A stretch of DNA of 6,543 bases, from positions 1 through 6,543 of the forward strand of contig CAKURN010000083.1 of assembly GCA_934675695.1 (NCBI GenBank), in the 5' to 3' direction. The notes under the pieces are model-generated. The model ran no database searches, was not told the origin of the DNA, and was given only the letters and a program-made list of their open reading frames with translations. This DNA comes from an uncultured Candidatus Melainabacteria bacterium (GTDB taxonomy: Bacteria; Cyanobacteriota; Vampirovibrionia; Gastranaerophilales; Gastranaerophilaceae). Position numbers and translations under genes: made by a program. Shown here in pieces: positions 4,877 to 6,543 of this stretch (its first letter is position 1; every line of letters begins with the position of its first letter).

Positions 4877-6543
4877 TTATTGTCCAAAAGCAATTGTTAT
4901 TTTTTCTTTTGGATTAACTTTTGAAATTGGGTTTCCTGATGGGTCTACCAAATATGTTAATTCGTCACCCGTTGTTTGGAATAATCCCATTGTTCCGCTT
5001 AGGGCTGTTCTTGTTAAATCAACAGGAGCTTTTAATGTAGTTTTGATACCGTCTTGGTAGCTTCTTCCTGCAGCTTTGAATTTTCCGCTTAACAATTCAG
5101 AAGTACCAACACCTGTTTGATCTAACAAACCTTCAGCTGCATTTGATATACCTATTGCAGCACCACCAACGGTTCTACCTGCAGTACCGATTATTGTACC
5201 TGCCCAAGTGAATGGAAGTTGTACCAATCTCAATACTCCGTTTATTTCTTTTTGTCTTTGAACTTGTGCGGTTAGTATTTGTTTTGGCAAGTTAGCTTTG
5301 CAGCCTTTGCAATCAATAATTTGATTGAAAGATAATCTAATGCTGCCCGGGCAATTTTTTGATGGTCTTGTTACTTCGACTACTTTACCTCTTACAGTTG
5401 AACCACAAGGGAATGTTTTTCCATCGATTGTTATTTCGGATGTTGTTGTTGCGGCAAACTGTTCGCCAACATTTACGTGTTTTGCATTAATAATATCATT
5501 CATTGTAAGTTCAAGAGTTGGGATAGTAACTCGTTGTTCTTTTTCTATATAGGTTTTTCCACCCATATCTTGGCTTGCGGTTTTGGTTGATTTGTCATAT
5601 CCGCCTGCAAGACGCATACCTTGTAACATTGCACTTGTTTCAGCACGTGTTGCTTTGTCATTTGGTCTGATGTAGTCTTGGTTTCGTTCATTTTTTAATG
5701 CACCATTTTCAATAGCTTTTGCAACGCATTCTCTTGCCCAGCAAGGAACTTTGCCTCCATCTTTATATTGTGATAAAATTTGTTCGGCTTTTGCTGAATC
5801 CATTGGACAATTTATACCTTTAGACATAATTGTCAATGCTTCGCCCCTTGTTACGTTTTCATTAGGTGCAAACATAGTAGTAGTTTTTCCTGCAACCATA
5901 TTTTCGCTTGCAGCTTTTGAAATATAGTTGTGTGCCCAGTGTGAAGTCGGAACATCTTTGAATGTTAATGTTTCGCAATTTGATGTAGCGTCAAGGTTGT
6001 AACCTTTTACTACCATTGTTGCAAGTTCTGCTCTTGAAACCTTTCTGTTTGGTTTGAACATACCATCAGGATATCCTTCTAATACACATTGTTCTGTCAA
6101 ACGATTGATATCAGAAGCAGCCCAATAACTGTCATATACGTCTGGATATTGTTGAGATGTAATATCTGCCGCAGCACCGGTCATACCTAGGCAGCCACAT
6201 GGTTCTTTTGTTACTTTTATTATATCCATATGTGTTGCAGATGACACATTTTGTGGACAATCACAGTTGTATTTTGGCATATCTTCTGCTCTGATAACAG
6301 GAGCAGCAGCACCTGTCGGACAACCACAGTTGCATTCAACTGGAACACCTTTGTAATTTGGTGTCAACAATGATTCATTAATTGTTGCATTGTTTAAGTT
6401 TTCACCGACTTGTGCAGTGTTAGAATTTGAATAAACGGCTCCAGGGTATGCGTATGTTTGGTGATTGTAAGGTTTTGTTTCGATACATGGAGCAGCAGCA
6501 CCTGTTGGGCAACCACAATCTGATTTTTGTTGTGGTACTCTAT
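4877..6543 (-). CDS. Cys-rich envelope protein with three SLH repeats (5' partial)
   Basis: The gene enters from the right edge. The frame is open from the TTG at 6370-6368 through to 6541, so that TTG is internal and the real N-terminus is missing. At least 555 codons are visible. In order: a Cys-motif region (6164-6517) with CGCPTGAAAP repeats; three SLH repeats at about 6148-5996 (YPDVYDSYWA...SRAELATMV), 5965-5813 (FKDVPTSHWA...TRGEALTIM) and 5779-5615 (the least typical; YKDGGKVPCWA...TRAETSAML); a beta-rich segment about 5515-5315 (GEQFAATTTSE...STVRGKVVEV); a Gly/Ala-rich stretch about 5206-5126 (TWAGTIIGTAGRTVGGAA) that may form a gly-zipper; and an ordinary C-terminus ending ITIAFGQ. 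SLH repeats usually bind a peptidoglycan-linked polysaccharide, so an extracytoplasmic, wall- or outer-membrane-attached protein is likely. No beta-barrel porin such as cyanobacterial OprB is recognised. A strong terminator follows. The role beyond anchoring is unknown. Confidence 0.85.
   Translation of the reverse strand, partial: RVPQQKSDCGCPTGAAAPCIETKPYNHQTYAYPGAVYSNSNTAQVGENLNNATINESLLTPNYKGVPVECNCGCPTGAAAPVIRAEDMPKYNCDCPQNVSSATHMDIIKVTKEPCGCLGMTGAAADITSQQYPDVYDSYWAASDINRLTEQCVLEGYPDGMFKPNRKVSRAELATMVVKGYNLDATSNCETLTFKDVPTSHWAHNYISKAASENMVAGKTTTMFAPNENVTRGEALTIMSKGINCPMDSAKAEQILSQYKDGGKVPCWARECVAKAIENGALKNERNQDYIRPNDKATRAETSAMLQGMRLAGGYDKSTKTASQDMGGKTYIEKEQRVTIPTLELTMNDIINAKHVNVGEQFAATTTSEITIDGKTFPCGSTVRGKVVEVTRPSKNCPGSIRLSFNQIIDCKGCKANLPKQILTAQVQRQKEINGVLRLVQLPFTWAGTIIGTAGRTVGGAAIGISNAAEGLLDQTGVGTSELLSGKFKAAGRSYQDGIKTTLKAPVDLTRTALSGTMGLFQTTGDELTYLVDPSGNPISKVNPKEKITIAFGQ
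6164..6199 (-). repeat. Cys motif repeat, copy 3, diverged (CGCLGMTGAAAD)
   Basis: This is a degenerate copy with a two-residue insertion and a final Asp in place of Pro. It sits 43 codons after copy 2 and directly before the first SLH repeat. With CDCPQ in between, Cys-x-Cys pairs occur every 21 to 22 codons over this part. Confidence 0.65.
6299..6328 (-). repeat. Cys motif repeat, copy 2 (CGCPTGAAAP)
   Basis: This copy has the same peptide as copy 1, here preceded by CN to give CNCGCPTGAAAP. A related CDCPQ lies 21 codons downstream at 6251-6265. The pairing of Cys-x-Cys with a small-residue run may be a disulfide, metal-binding or lipid-linked element; the sequence does not say which. Confidence 0.85.
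6488..6517 (-). repeat. Cys motif repeat, copy 1 (CGCPTGAAAP)
   Basis: This is the first visible copy of a motif in the N-terminal region of the SLH protein, reading CGCPTGAAAP and preceded by SD. Over 29 bases it matches copy 2 at 27 positions, and it lies exactly 189 bases (63 codons) from it. Both differences are silent, so the peptide is identical. Confidence 0.85.

Noticed and set aside
4857..5552. Two + strand frames (4857-5060 and 5325-5552) opposite the SLH gene
   Set aside because: They lie antisense to a coherent multi-domain protein and show no family features.
1..6543. CRISPR array, tRNA, rRNA, insertion sequence or defence system
   Set aside because: No repeat-spacer pattern, RNA gene, transposase frame or terminal inverted repeats were seen; the only clear DNA repeats are within the SLH coding frame.

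Overview
The window is AT-rich and holds four genes: two cell-envelope genes running off its edges, a complete dnaE, and a small zinc-ribbon gene. The best guess for the organism is a non-photosynthetic relative of Cyanobacteria (Melainabacteria/Gastranaerophilales type, often found in gut metagenomes). The reasons are low GC, a Cys-rich protein with three SLH repeats, a Cys-rich lectin-like surface protein, and a DnaE carrying the Tyr-Cys-Phe-Asn-Lys junction at which cyanobacterial DnaE is split by an intein. Neither visible start (811 and 4723) has a clear Shine-Dalgarno sequence, which argues against a low-GC Firmicute. The lineage is inferred and was not tested.

Layout. Bases 3-698 (+) are the 3' end of a secreted, Cys-rich protein with a C-terminal DUF1566/FISUMP-like domain. 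Its reading frame is open to the left edge, so the ATG at 66 is internal. An intrinsic terminator follows at 737-761. Bases 811-1197 (+) encode a 128-residue protein with three CxxC pairs. It converges on dnaE with one base between the two stop codons and no visible terminator there. Bases 1199-4723 (-) are a complete dnaE of 1174 codons, with PHP, polymerase, helix-hairpin-helix, clamp-binding and OB regions. Bases 4724-4876 are non-coding and hold a strong terminator (minus strand) for the next gene, two weaker stem-loops, a weak candidate dnaE promoter and a six-codon upstream ORF overlapping the dnaE start. From 4877 to the right edge (-) is a protein with three SLH repeats, again open past the window; a TTG at 6370 is an in-frame internal codon and not the start. 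Its N-terminal part repeats a CGCPTGAAAP motif.

How they fit. dnaE is a housekeeping replication gene set among envelope genes and probably has its own transcription unit, because the upstream SLH gene ends in a terminator. The two edge genes are both Cys-rich extracytoplasmic proteins, but they lie on opposite strands and nothing shows that they act together. I see no mobile element, CRISPR array, RNA gene or defence system. The most noteworthy points are the unsplit DnaE at the classical split-intein site, the periodic Cys repeats before the SLH domains, and the tight convergent and overlapping gene junctions around dnaE.
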